Shown here piece by piece: positions 50,526-60,280 of a stretch of 64,000 nucleotides of DNA. The first letter of the stretch is position 1; every line of letters starts with the position of its first letter. Source of the DNA: an uncultured Faecalibacterium sp. (lineage in GTDB: Bacteria > Bacillota > Clostridia > Oscillospirales > Ruminococcaceae); NCBI GenBank assembly GCA_934525405.1, contig CAKSZF010000001.1, forward strand, positions 62,001 to 126,000. The letters are read 5' to 3'. The notes under the pieces were generated by a model that saw only the letters and a program-made list of their open reading frames with translations, searched no databases and was not told the origin of the DNA. A program made the translations under genes and the position numbers.

Positions 50526-51337
50526 AAAAGGATGCTCTGATCATTGTGCGCGGCGGCGGCGACCTTGCCACCGGCACCATCTACCGTTTGTGGAGCGCTG
50601 GGCTGCGGGTGCTGGTGCTGGAAACGACACAGCCCGCAGCCATCCGCCGACAGGTGGCCCTGTGCGAGGCGGTCTATGAAGGCGAAGCTGTTGTTGAGGG
50701 ACTGCGTGCCGTCCGCATTGAAGCATTAGAACAGGCACAGTCCGTCTGGGCGCAGGGCGCTGTTCCGGTGCTCGTTGACCCGGATGGAGCATGTATTGCC
50801 CGGGCAAAGCCGAGGGTCGTAGTAGATGCTATTCTGGCCAAACGCAACCTTGGCACCCGCCGGGATATGGCACCGCTGACCATTGCCCTCGGTCCCGGCT
50901 TTGTGGCCGGGCAGGACGTGGATGCCGTGGTGGAGACCAAGCGCGGCCACCGGCTGGGACGGATCATCCGAGAGGGGAGCGCTATCCCCAATACCGGCAT
51001 TCCCGGCGTCATCGGCGGGTACGGCGCAGAGCGGGTGATCCATGCACAGGCCGACGGCGTTTTTATGAATGTGCGCAAGATCGGCGATTTAGTAGAGATG
51101 GGCGAGACTATCGCTACCATCCGCACCCCGGAGGGAAAGGATATCCCGGTTACAGCACAGATCCCCGGCATTCTGCGCGGACTGCTGCGCAGCGGTTATC
51201 CGGTCACACCGGGCTTTAAGATCGCGGATATCGACCCCCGGCGGGAAGAGCTATCCAACTGCTTCCTTATCTCGGATAAATCCCGCTGCATTGCCGGCAG
51301 CGTGCTGGAGCTTGTCTGTGCGCAGGTGTGGCAGTAA
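50522..51337 (+). CDS. yqeB: YqeB-family (EF2563-like) selenium-dependent hydroxylase protein
   Basis: A 271-residue protein with a start motif IIVRGGGDLATGTIYRLWSA, then DAILAKRNLGTRRDMAPLTI, ALGPGFVAGQDVDAVVET, RGHRLGRII and IPVTAQIPGILRGLLRSGY, as in YqeB/EF2563 proteins of selenium-dependent molybdenum hydroxylase loci. Exact chemistry is unknown. Last gene of the operon, followed by a terminator. Confidence 0.88.
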   Translation: MKKDALIIVRGGGDLATGTIYRLWSAGLRVLVLETTQPAAIRRQVALCEAVYEGEAVVEGLRAVRIEALEQAQSVWAQGAVPVLVDPDGACIARAKPRVVVDAILAKRNLGTRRDMAPLTIALGPGFVAGQDVDAVVETKRGHRLGRIIREGSAIPNTGIPGVIGGYGAERVIHAQADGVFMNVRKIGDLVEMGETIATIRTPEGKDIPVTAQIPGILRGLLRSGYPVTPGFKIADIDPRREELSNCFLISDKSRCIAGSVLELVCAQVWQ

Positions 51338-51352
51338 AACCTATATAAAAAT

Positions 51353-51398
51353 AACCCCTGCCGTTTTGCGGAAAGGTCTGCAAAGCGGCAGGGGTTTT
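51353..51398. terminator. Bidirectional terminator after the hydroxylase operon
   Basis: AACCCCTGCC and GGCAGGGGTT with inner pairing TTTGC/GCAAA. T's follow on the plus strand and A-rich sequence precedes, so it may also end the minus gene at 51410. Confidence 0.85.
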
Positions 51399-51409
51399 AT
51401 GGTTCCATG

Positions 51410-51604
51410 TTAGTTGCGATAGCAGCGATCCTGCCCCACAAGCCAGTTTTCGCACAGGCGCTGGGCTTCCTCAAGACTGCGGCTCTCACAGTCAAAGAAT
51501 GCACCGCGCATAGAGCAGTAGGAGTAGTGCACCTTAGGAACACCGTTGCCATCCTTGAAGCGCTCGTACCGTTCTTCACCGGGCATCAGAAAAAGCTGTT
51601 CCAT
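51410..51604 (-). CDS. Small protein of unknown function
   Basis: A 64-residue protein with three Cys and aromatic residues (ERYERFKDGNGVPKVHYSYC, FDCESRSLEEAQRLCENWLV). Start at 51604 has AAGGAGAAGG upstream. No family recognised. The 160 bases between it and the next gene hold nothing I can support. Confidence 0.6.
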   Translation of the reverse strand: MEQLFLMPGEERYERFKDGNGVPKVHYSYCSMRGAFFDCESRSLEEAQRLCENWLVGQDRCYRN

Positions 51605-51764
51605 GGTTCCTTCTCCTTTGTGTTAAAGCAGTCCAAACGGCCGCCGGGCGGCGGCACACAACGCTTGCTATTGTATCACGATGGAGAACAGTTTGCTATG
51701 GTCTTTTTGTCCAAAGATACGCCGCTTTTTTCTCTGAGGTTGTGGCGAAGAAGGGATTGACAAA

Positions 51765-52268
51765 TCATTCGTGCAAACTGCGTTCCTTTTCCAGCGTTGC
51801 TTTCATGCCGTGGATACGCCCCAGTGCATAGGAGAGCATTGCTGCGCACAACAGGTTCAGCCAGCCGTAGCGAGCCTGATCCAGAGAGTTCGTTATGCCA
51901 AGAATCAGGTTTGCCAGACAGATCAGGGAAAGCATCCGATTGATGCGGCTCAGATGCGTCAGACGGGAGTCGATATCCGAGAGCAGCTCAAAGCTGCCAA
52001 GCTCCGCTTTTCGACGGAAGTACACCCAGTTGACACAGCCACCGATATATTCTGCACCCAGCTCCTTTACAAAAGCACGGTAATCGCTGCTGGGGTTCAT
52101 CTCCAAGCGGATGATATACTCGCCCGGTTCGCAGCGCACAAAGGTATAAAAGGAAAACCCGGTATTGTCCAGTACCCAGCCCTCCTGCGCCATCTCGTTC
52201 AGCCAGCGCTCTTCTTTTTCAAAATCCCACACAAAGAAAAGCTTGAAAACGGTTTTCTTTTCCTTCAT
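51765..52268 (-). CDS. DUF2812 membrane protein
   Basis: A 167-residue protein of the DUF2812 type: FKLFFVWDFEKEERWLNEMA, QEGWVLDNTGFSFYTF, EPGEYIIRLEM and two C-terminal membrane helices (LSLICLANLILGI, LLCAAMLSYALG). Such proteins are usually encoded with a PadR regulator, as here, where the genes overlap by 4 nt. Function unknown. Confidence 0.85.
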   Translation of the reverse strand: MKEKKTVFKLFFVWDFEKEERWLNEMAQEGWVLDNTGFSFYTFVRCEPGEYIIRLEMNPSSDYRAFVKELGAEYIGGCVNWVYFRRKAELGSFELLSDIDSRLTHLSRINRMLSLICLANLILGITNSLDQARYGWLNLLCAAMLSYALGRIHGMKATLEKERSLHE

Positions 52269-52597
52269 AAGGCTTCCTCCTTCAGGATGCTCTCACCATT
52301 TGCCACAAGCTGCTGCAAGCGGGCAAGCTCATGCTTTAAAACCTGTACGCCCTCTCCGGTAAGCTGGTATTCCTTTTTACGGCTGCCGCTCTCAGCAGGC
52401 AGGGGACGAATCCAGCCTTTTTCACACAAAGAGGTCAATGCACCATACAGTGTCCCGGCGGCAAGATGGACTCTGCCGCCGGAAAGCTGCTCCGTCTGCT
52501 GCATGATGCCATAGCCGTGCTGCGGATGGTAAAGAGACAACAGGATATAATAGGTCGATTCGGTCAATGCAAGGTTTTCCATACTGAAATACTCCAT
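52265..52597 (-). CDS. PadR-family transcriptional regulator
   Basis: A 110-residue winged-helix protein: ALTESTYYILLSLYHPQHGY, GIMQQTEQLSGGRVHLAAGT, LYGALTSLCEKGWI and the YQLTGEGVQVLKHEL end. Promoter and two CGATATA operators lie upstream, so it likely represses itself and the DUF2812 gene. Start 52597 or 52582. Confidence 0.88.
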   Translation of the reverse strand: MEYFSMENLALTESTYYILLSLYHPQHGYGIMQQTEQLSGGRVHLAAGTLYGALTSLCEKGWIRPLPAESGSRKKEYQLTGEGVQVLKHELARLQQLVANGESILKEEAL

Positions 52598-52616
52598 GGA
52601 TTCTATCGGATGTCTT

Positions 52617-52670
52617 TATATCGCCAGCCGATATATCGTGCTTAAAGTATATCGTCATCCGATATACTTT
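52617..52670. promoter_or_regulatory. Two PadR-type operators
   Basis: TATATCG-N5-CGATATA (52617-52635) and AAAGTATATCG-N5-CGATATACTTT (52644-52670, perfect 11-bp arms) share the same core and spacing. They cover and follow the promoter of the padR gene. Confidence 0.75.
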
Positions 52671-52675
52671 GTCAA
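52646..52675 (-). promoter_or_regulatory. padR promoter
   Basis: On the minus strand TTGACA (52670-52675) and TATACT (52646-52651) are 18 bp apart. The larger palindrome lies exactly over this stretch, so binding would block polymerase. Confidence 0.75.
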
Positions 52676-52790
52676 GCATTTTCAGAAAAAAGCCATTAAA
52701 AGTCTTTAAAACACAGTTCGTATGGAAAAACCGATGGAACACAGGAAAATATTTTGTGCACTTTTCATAGTTTTCTTCTGAAGATTTTGG

Positions 52791-52799
52791 TGGTACAAT
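52791..52799 (+). promoter_or_regulatory. Extended -10 promoter before phoH
   Basis: TGG-TACAAT fits an extended -10. No good -35 is seen. It lies 35 nt before the phoH ATG. Confidence 0.45.
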
Positions 52800-52834
52800 A
52801 TAGTCATTAAATTCTGCAATTCAGGAGGAGCTCC

Positions 52835-53830
<996 letters not shown>

Positions 53831-53853
53831 CCCTTTGAAAGGAGTGGACCAAT

Positions 53854-54345
53854 ATGTCCAATAAAGTTTTGATCACCAACTCCCAGAAAGCTGTTAAGGT
53901 GCCCTCCGGGCTCCGCATCCTGATCCGGCGCGCTTGTAACGCAGTGCTGGAATATGAGCATTTTGACCGTCCTGCCGAGATCAGCGTTACCTTTGTGGAC
54001 AACGCTGCCATTGCCGAGCTGAACAACCAGTACCGCAACAAGCCCATGCCCACTGATGTGCTGAGCTTTCCTCTGGGCGAGAACGGCAAGTACGATATCG
54101 ACGAGAACAACGGCTGCATGATGCTGGGCGATATCGTCATCAGCATGGAGCGCGCCATGGAGCAGGCGAATCTGTATGGGCATCCGCTGCAGCGGGAGGT
54201 GGCCTTTCTGACTGTCCACTCCATGCTGCATCTGCTGGGCTACGACCACGAAAACGGCGGTCTGGAAGCCATGCGTATGCGCGAAAAAGAAGAGGCTGTG
54301 CTGCTGCAGCTGGGTCTGCCCCGCACGGTCAGCTACACAGAATGA
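53854..54345 (+). CDS. ybeY: Endoribonuclease YbeY
   Basis: A 163-residue protein with the zinc site H-x3-H-x5-H in VHSMLHLLGYDHE, and ELNNQYRNKPMPTDVLSFPL. YbeY matures rRNA ends and controls ribosome quality. Preceded by phoH, followed by era. GAAAGGAG precedes the ATG. Confidence 0.93.
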   Translation: MSNKVLITNSQKAVKVPSGLRILIRRACNAVLEYEHFDRPAEISVTFVDNAAIAELNNQYRNKPMPTDVLSFPLGENGKYDIDENNGCMMLGDIVISMERAMEQANLYGHPLQREVAFLTVHSMLHLLGYDHENGGLEAMRMREKEEAVLLQLGLPRTVSYTE

Positions 54346-54391
54346 TATCCCTTCACTGTAACAGAACATAAAAACAAGACAGGAGTTCGCT

Positions 54392-55327
54392 TTGAGTACT
54401 ACAACACCCGTTCAGGAGCATTACGACACCTCCTCTGTATTCGTTGCTGTCATCGGACGGCCGAACGTGGGCAAATCCAGCCTGACGAACCTCTTGGTCG
54501 GCGAAAAGGTGGCTATCGTCACCTCCAAGCCCCAGACCACCCGCACCCGCATCACCGGTGTGATCACCCGGGGGCCGCTGCAATATGTGCTGCTGGACAC
54601 TCCCGGTGTGCACAAGGCCCACAATAAGCTGGGCAAGCGTATGGATAAGACTGCCAGCGATTCCATTGCGGATGTGGATGTTTCCATGATGTTGTTCGAG
54701 CCCTACGGCGCGCTGAACGAATCCGAGATGGTATTGGTGGAGGCGCTGCACCGCAGCGGCCCGGCCATTGCGGTCATCAACAAGACGGACCTTGTGAAAG
54801 ATCCCGCAGACTTGGAAGCACGCAAGGCAGAATTGAAGGCGCTGGGTGTGTTTGATGCAATCTACACTATCAGTGTGCGCAATAAAGAGGGCAGCGAGGA
54901 GTTGTTCGATGCCTTGAGCCGCTACGCCGTGGAAGGCCCCCATTACTTTGATGATGACGCCTATACTGATATGCCGGAAAAGGAGCTTGTGGCCGAGGTC
55001 ATCCGCGAAAAGGCACTGCTCTTTATGCGGGACGAGATCCCGCACGGTATTGCAGTAGTGGTGGAGCACTTTAAGGAGCGCCCGGGTACAGACCTGATTG
55101 ACATTGATGTGAACATCTACTGCGAGCGGGAGAGCCACAAGGGCATGGTCATCGGTAAGGGCGGTGCCATGCTTAAAAAGATCGCCAGCGCTGCCCGTGC
55201 CGACTGCGAGGAGTTTCTGGGCTGCCGGGTCAATCTGCAGTGCTGGGTCAAGGTAAAATCCGACTGGCGGGATAACGAATTTTTGCTGAATAACTTCGGC
55301 TTCAAGCAGAATTCCTCCAACCGCTGA
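54392..55327 (+). CDS. era: GTPase Era
   Basis: A 311-residue protein with G1 GRPNVGKSSL, G3 DTPGVH, G4 NKTD and the C-terminal KH domain with VIGKGGAMLKKIASAAR. Era binds 16S rRNA and checks small-subunit assembly. TTG 54392 has AGGAG 6 nt before it. Confidence 0.94.
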   Translation: MSTTTPVQEHYDTSSVFVAVIGRPNVGKSSLTNLLVGEKVAIVTSKPQTTRTRITGVITRGPLQYVLLDTPGVHKAHNKLGKRMDKTASDSIADVDVSMMLFEPYGALNESEMVLVEALHRSGPAIAVINKTDLVKDPADLEARKAELKALGVFDAIYTISVRNKEGSEELFDALSRYAVEGPHYFDDDAYTDMPEKELVAEVIREKALLFMRDEIPHGIAVVVEHFKERPGTDLIDIDVNIYCERESHKGMVIGKGGAMLKKIASAARADCEEFLGCRVNLQCWVKVKSDWRDNEFLLNNFGFKQNSSNR

Positions 55328-55430
55328 GTGCTGCCAAAGCAGGACAGTTTTCCCTTGTATGCTGTGCTAGAATCAGGCTGACACTATAACAAAAGCAGCC
55401 TGTGCACAGAAAAGGGAAGGAGTGCTGAAG

Positions 55431-55595
55431 ATGGATGCTGCTGCAAGCTGGCAGGCCTTTGCCTGCACGGGGAACATTCTCCGTTATCTCGATTACAAAC
55501 AACTGGTGCAGCTGCCCGCCGAGCATCCGGCAGGAGAAACGGACGATGGAACCATTCGTGACCATGGGTCTGGTACTGAAGGAGACCCGTTATAG
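55431..55595 (+). CDS. YqzL-like small protein
   Basis: A 54-residue protein (MDAAASWQAFACTGNILRYL, then DYKQLVQLPAEHPAGETDDG). The W-x2-F-x2-TGN-x3-YL-x-YK pattern is that of YqzL, a small protein found before recO in many Firmicutes. GGAAGGAG precedes the ATG. It overlaps recO by 50 nt in another frame. The C-terminal extension is longer than usual. Confidence 0.65.
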   Translation: MDAAASWQAFACTGNILRYLDYKQLVQLPAEHPAGETDDGTIRDHGSGTEGDPL

Positions 55596-56295
55596 AGAAG
55601 CCGACCGCATTCTGACGATCCTTACCCCGAAGCTGGGCGTGATTACGGCAATGGCTGCAAACAGTCTGCGGCTGAAAAGCAAGCTGTTCAGTGCCTGCGG
55701 GCTATTCTGCTATTCGGAGTTTACGCTGGTGCCCGGACGCAATATGTATACCGTGCGGGAAGCCGAGGTACAGAATATCTTCCATGGCGTTTCCTCCTCT
55801 ATTGAAGGGGTGAGCCTTGCCATGTATCTTACCGAGATGGCCGCTGCGCTTTCGCCTACCGGAGAGGAAGCAGCCCGGGAGCTGCGTCTGGTGCTGAACA
55901 GCCTGTATATGATCAGTGAGCAACGCACCGACCTGCGGGTGATAAAGGCGGTATTTGAACTGCGCACCATGAGCGAGTGCGGCTTTATGCCGCAGCTGGT
56001 CTGCTGCCGGGACTGTGGCACTTACGACGAAGGGGATGCCTTTTATCTGGACGCACAGGAAGGGCATCTGCTCTGTGCAGCCTGTGCCGCAAAGGCAGGC
56101 AAAAACTGCAATCTGGACAAGGCTGCGCTGTTTGCACTGCGCCACATCTGCTTGGTAGAGGATAAAAAAATATTTGCATTCAAGATCTCTGTGGGCAGTC
56201 TGGCAAAGCTTTCCGCAGTGGCTGAAAACTATGCCCTGACGCATCTGGATAAGCCGCTGAAGAGCTATGCTTTTTTGAAAAGCGTGCTGCCCTGA
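55546..56295 (+). CDS. recO: DNA repair protein RecO
   Basis: A 249-residue protein with an N-terminal OB domain (MGLVLKETRYREADRILTIL, KLGVITAMAANSLRLKS), a helical part (LAMYLTEMAAALSPTGEEAA) and a four-Cys zinc site (CCRDCG and CAACAAK). RecO loads RecA at gaps. ATG 55546 follows CAGGAGA. Confidence 0.9.
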   Translation: MEPFVTMGLVLKETRYREADRILTILTPKLGVITAMAANSLRLKSKLFSACGLFCYSEFTLVPGRNMYTVREAEVQNIFHGVSSSIEGVSLAMYLTEMAAALSPTGEEAARELRLVLNSLYMISEQRTDLRVIKAVFELRTMSECGFMPQLVCCRDCGTYDEGDAFYLDAQEGHLLCAACAAKAGKNCNLDKAALFALRHICLVEDKKIFAFKISVGSLAKLSAVAENYALTHLDKPLKSYAFLKSVLP

Positions 56296-56310
56296 CCAAA
56301 AAGGAACAGT

Positions 56311-58725
56311 ATGGAAACAAGCTACTTAAAAACATTAGAACTGGATAAGATTATCGCCCGTGCAGCAGAAGGCTGCGTGTGCAAGGAAGCCCGTGCCATG
56401 CTGCTGGCCATTGAGCCGCAGTGCGACCCGGACGAGGTGCGCTACGCACTGGAACAGACGGATGCCATCAACACCCTGCTGATCAAAAACGGCTCGCCGC
56501 GCTTTGGCGGGGTAGAGGGGGTCAGCCAGCTTGCCGCCCGTGCTGTAAAGGGCGGGGTGCTTTCCATGGGTGAGCTGCTGATGGTGGCCGGTGCGCTGCG
56601 CAATTTCCAGCACTTGACCAGCTGGTACGGATCCTCTGAGCATGACGCGTTGCCAACCGATGATCTGTTTTACGCGCTGGCACCAGAACCGGGCCTTGAG
56701 CAGCAGATCTCCAGTGCTATTCTTGCACCGGATGCCATGGCAGATACAGCTTCCCGCACGCTGGCAGAGCTACGCAAAAAGATACGCGCCACCGAGAACA
56801 GCATTCGCGACCGGCTGGAAAGCATGGTACGCAATATGGATACCTCCAAATACCTGCAGGAGAGCGTGGTTTCCATGCGCAACGGCCGGTATGTTGTGCC
56901 GGTCAAGAGCGAGTATCGCGGCGAGGTGAGCGGCATCATCCACGATGTATCCTCTACGGGCGCTACGGTGTTTGTGGAGCCGCAGGCAGTGGTGGAAGCC
57001 AATGCCCGCATCCTGCAGTACCGCGCACAGGAAGCGCAGGAGATCGAGCGCATTCTGGTGGCCTTTACCGCACAGGTAGCCGCCATTGAGCCGCAGTTCC
57101 AGTACAGCTACAAGGCTATGCTGGAAATCGACATCCTACTGGCGAAAGCGCGGCTTGCGCTGGAACTGAAAGCCTTCAAGCCCGCTGTGCGGACGGATTC
57201 TTCTTTTAACCTGATCCGTGCCCGCCACCCGCTGATCGACCCGCAGAAGTGCGTTCCTGTGGATATTGCACTGGGCGGGGAGTATGATTCCTTGATCATC
57301 ACCGGCCCGAACACCGGCGGTAAAACAGTCACTCTGAAAACCGCCGGTCTGCTGTGCGCCATGGCACAGTGCGGCTTTTTGATCCCGGCAGACGAGCGCA
57401 GCGAGATCTGCGTATTTGATGAATTTCTGGTGGATATCGGTGATGAACAGAGCATTGAACAGAGCCTTTCCACCTTCTCCGGTCACATGAAAAAAATCAC
57501 CGGTATTCTGGAACTTGCCATGCCGCACACCCTTGTGCTGCTGGACGAGCTGGGTGCCGGTACCGACCCCGCCGAGGGTGCCGCGCTGGCAGTTGCCATC
57601 ATTGAGGAGCTGCGTCGCCGTGGTGTGCTGCTGATGGCGACCACTCACTATGCGGAACTGAAGGTTTTTGCGCTGGAGACTAAGGGCGTGGTAAACGCCA
57701 GCTGCGAGTTTGATTTGGAGACTCTGCGTCCCACCTATAAGCTGAGCGTGGGCGTACCAGGCAAATCCAACGCATTCCTGATCAGCGAAAAACTGGGCAT
57801 TCCCAGCCGTGTTATTGAGGCCGCCCAGCAGCATTTGTCTGCCGAGGACAAGCGTCTGGATGCGGTTCTGGGGCAGTTGGACGATCTGAAGCTTCAACTG
57901 AAGGAAAGCCAGAACGAAGTGGAGCAGCTGCGCAACGAAGCCTCCCATCAGCTGGAAGCTGCCCGCAAAAAGCGGGACGAGTTGATCCAGCAGGGCGAAA
58001 ACGAATTGGAAGCTGCCCGTGCCAAGGCGCGCACGCTGGCACAGCAGGTGGAAACACAGGCCTACGCGCTGACCGATGAACTGCGCCAGCTGCAAAAGGA
58101 CGAGCGCATGAGCGCCCAGCAGAAGGCACAGCGTGCCCGTGAAATTGCCAAAAAGGAGACCGAAAAGCTGTTTGCCGGTACAGAGGTGGTGCATAATCCC
58201 ATTAAGGAGTTTGTGCCGCTGAAGGAGGTAAAAGTGGGGCAGGAGGTTTGCATTGCAGAACTGAACCAGCTGGCCACCGTTCTGGCGCTGCCGGACAAAA
58301 ACGGCGATGTTCTGGTGCGTGCCGGTATCATCAAGACCAAGGTACCCCTCAAGGGCTTGAAGCAGCCGGAAAAGCTGGTAAAAGAGCCAGCCACGCCCAA
58401 GACCAAGGCGCAGCAGCGGTATTCCCGCCTGACCGGCGATACCAACCGTCCCAACGGCAGGGTAGAGCGCGTACAGCGCACCGCCAAAATGGAATGCAAT
58501 CTGCTTGGACTTACGGTAGATGAGGCGCTGTCGGAGGTGGATTCCTTTATTGACCGCGCTATCCTGAACGGACAGACAGTGATCTATCTGATCCACGGCA
58601 ACGGCACCGGCGCACTGCGCACCGCCATCCATAAACATCTGCGCGGCAACCGCATGGTCAAAAGCTTCCGTCTTGGCCGTTACGGCGAGGGTGAGAGCGG
58701 CGTGACGGTTGTAGAACTGAAATAA
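56311..58725 (+). CDS. mutS2: Endonuclease MutS2
   Basis: An 804-residue protein. It has the MutS core helices, Walker A GPNTGGKTVTLKT near residue 335, LVLLDELGAGTDPAEGAALA and ATTHYAELKVFALE. After a long coiled coil (residues 515-625) comes a C-terminal Smr domain (NLLGLTVDEALSEVDSFIDR, VIYLIHGNGTGALR) with nuclease function. MutS2 acts on branched DNA and stalled ribosomes. Confidence 0.94.
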   Translation: METSYLKTLELDKIIARAAEGCVCKEARAMLLAIEPQCDPDEVRYALEQTDAINTLLIKNGSPRFGGVEGVSQLAARAVKGGVLSMGELLMVAGALRNFQHLTSWYGSSEHDALPTDDLFYALAPEPGLEQQISSAILAPDAMADTASRTLAELRKKIRATENSIRDRLESMVRNMDTSKYLQESVVSMRNGRYVVPVKSEYRGEVSGIIHDVSSTGATVFVEPQAVVEANARILQYRAQEAQEIERILVAFTAQVAAIEPQFQYSYKAMLEIDILLAKARLALELKAFKPAVRTDSSFNLIRARHPLIDPQKCVPVDIALGGEYDSLIITGPNTGGKTVTLKTAGLLCAMAQCGFLIPADERSEICVFDEFLVDIGDEQSIEQSLSTFSGHMKKITGILELAMPHTLVLLDELGAGTDPAEGAALAVAIIEELRRRGVLLMATTHYAELKVFALETKGVVNASCEFDLETLRPTYKLSVGVPGKSNAFLISEKLGIPSRVIEAAQQHLSAEDKRLDAVLGQLDDLKLQLKESQNEVEQLRNEASHQLEAARKKRDELIQQGENELEAARAKARTLAQQVETQAYALTDELRQLQKDERMSAQQKAQRAREIAKKETEKLFAGTEVVHNPIKEFVPLKEVKVGQEVCIAELNQLATVLALPDKNGDVLVRAGIIKTKVPLKGLKQPEKLVKEPATPKTKAQQRYSRLTGDTNRPNGRVERVQRTAKMECNLLGLTVDEALSEVDSFIDRAILNGQTVIYLIHGNGTGALRTAIHKHLRGNRMVKSFRLGRYGEGESGVTVVELK

Positions 58726-58733
58726 TCCAACAT

Positions 58734-58768
58734 GGACTGCCTTTTGAAAAATTGGCAGTCTTTTTTTG
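58734..58768 (+). terminator. Terminator after mutS2
   Basis: GACTGCC and GGCAGTC with a 12-nt loop are followed by seven T's. Confidence 0.85.
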
Positions 58769-58835
58769 TTGCAGCGCAGGGAAAAGGCGAGTATACTCGT
58801 ATTATAAATGTAAAACGAACAGGAAGTAAAGCTTT

Positions 58836-59699
58836 ATGCCAACCAGTCAGCGCAGACCAGTAAATAAACATAGCAAACGTAAAACGCACCACTGCAAAAC
58901 GAGAAACCGGTTTTTACACGGTTTGCTGTTTGTTTTTGCGGCACTGATGCTCTGTTTCGGCCTGTTTTTATGGAAGGCGGCGCTGGAACTGAATGCACCC
59001 GCAGAATCCGCAGTCTCAACCTCAGCGGATGATTTTCGTCCTGTGGTGGGCGACCCGCCGTACCGGGTGGCAATAGACGCCGGGCATGGCGGCAGCGACC
59101 CGGGCGCAAGGGGAGTGGTCGAAGAAAAACAGGTCACCGCAGCCACGGCTGCTGCACTGCTTCAGTGGTTAGAGCAGGACTCCAATTACATCCCACTGCA
59201 AACCCGGGAAAGCTTTGATGCAACCGCCACGCCTGCCCAGCGTGCAGCCGCCGCCAGTGCCCAAAGCCCGCAGCTGCTGCTGTCCATCCACGGCAACTCC
59301 ACAGCCAACGGCTCTACGACGTCCGGGTTTGAGTGCTATCCGGCTGTGCCCGGACGCACATGGCATCAGGAAAGTTTTTATTTTGCCCGGTTGCTGGCCG
59401 GTGGAATGCAGAGCATCGGCGCAAAGCTGCGCGGATGTGGGGGAGTGCGGTACATTTATTATCTGGAAAACGACCAGAAGCAGCTGGTGGAAAACACCTA
59501 CACACAGGTGCGGCCAGAACGCAGCTTTACGCTGTTGGAGGATGTGGATTGTCCGGCAGTGTTGGCAGAGCAGTGCTTTGTAACAAACGCCGAGGATGTA
59601 GAGCGCTCTGGCAGTGAGGAGGGCTGCAAGAATGTGGCACGCATTTATTACGAAGCCATCTGTGCATACTTCGGCACAGAACCGCTGCCGATGAAATGA
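58836..59699 (+). CDS. N-acetylmuramoyl-L-alanine amidase (Amidase_3)
   Basis: A 287-residue protein with a basic cytoplasmic start, one membrane anchor (FLHGLLFVFAALMLCFGLFL) and an Amidase_3 domain: VAIDAGHGGSDPGARG, the zinc His in LLSIHGNSTA, and a late Glu in LEDVDCPAVLAEQCFVTN. It cuts the amide link between sugar and peptide in the wall outside the membrane; sporulation CwlD-like or daughter-cell separation roles fit. Confidence 0.88.
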   Translation: MPTSQRRPVNKHSKRKTHHCKTRNRFLHGLLFVFAALMLCFGLFLWKAALELNAPAESAVSTSADDFRPVVGDPPYRVAIDAGHGGSDPGARGVVEEKQVTAATAAALLQWLEQDSNYIPLQTRESFDATATPAQRAAAASAQSPQLLLSIHGNSTANGSTTSGFECYPAVPGRTWHQESFYFARLLAGGMQSIGAKLRGCGGVRYIYYLENDQKQLVENTYTQVRPERSFTLLEDVDCPAVLAEQCFVTNAEDVERSGSEEGCKNVARIYYEAICAYFGTEPLPMK

Positions 59700-60229
59700 G
59701 CATCGCATATAACATGACCTGTAACACACCAGAACAGCCACCGCAGGCATAAGTCAAACGCTTGAACATTACTGGTAATATGCCCAGCGGCGTAGAAAGT
59801 GGGCGTGCGCAAACTGAATAGCATCCACAGAAGCTGCCGGAAATCTGATAGAAAGAGAGAAGGGCAGTTTCTGTTTTTTGATTACTGATGTTTCGTATAA
59901 TGCACGTTATGCGAAACTCAGGGAAGTGAAAAAGCCTATTTCCCGGATTTTTGGCGTTTCAGCCTCGGCTGGCTCATTTTTAGGCTTGGTTCAACCGTTC
60001 TACGCATTCTGCACTTTTTATCATATTTTATTGTTTTATTTGTCTCGCACTTGCAGATTGTTCCTGCGTTATGAGCTGCTTCATCGTTCGATTGCGCTTC
60101 ATTTTGTTCCAGTAAGCATCTATGCGCTTGCTTTATAACATTTCATGCTGCGTTTTATAATTTGCAGTTTGCGGCTTATGTAGACATTGCTTTGTACGTT
60201 TCCATCAGATTGTTTCATTGTAAATTATA
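59700..60229. other. Gene-free stretch of 530 bp holding a dif-like site
   Basis: I see no convincing gene. The one longer open frame (59878-60138) has an atypical composition and no ribosome site. The DNA is richer in A/T and T-runs than its neighbours. The only clear structure is the 28-bp dif-like palindrome at 59890-59917. Confidence 0.6.
59890..59917. other. dif-like Xer recombination site
   Basis: GTTTCGTATAA-TGCACG-TTATGCGAAAC has two 11-bp arms around a 6-bp centre, with the inner ATAA/TTAT exactly as in known dif sites (E. coli dif has CGCATAA-N6-TTATGTTAAAT). The arms pair with each other apart from one position. A Xer-type recombinase gene starts 364 bp away on the right. Confidence 0.6.
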
Positions 60230-60277
60230 AACCCCCATGGCAGCTTCCGGTCTGGCCGGATCGTGTCATGGGGGTTT
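60230..60277. terminator. Bidirectional terminator beside the xer gene
   Basis: AACCCCCATG and CATGGGGGTT with an inner CCGG/CCGG pairing. It ends the minus-strand recombinase gene and has A/T tails on both sides. Confidence 0.75.
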
Positions 60278-60280
60278 GTG

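Noticed and set aside
59878-60138. 86-codon open frame in the gene-free stretch beside the amidase
   Set aside because: No ribosome site, atypical amino-acid content, and it runs through the dif-like palindrome.
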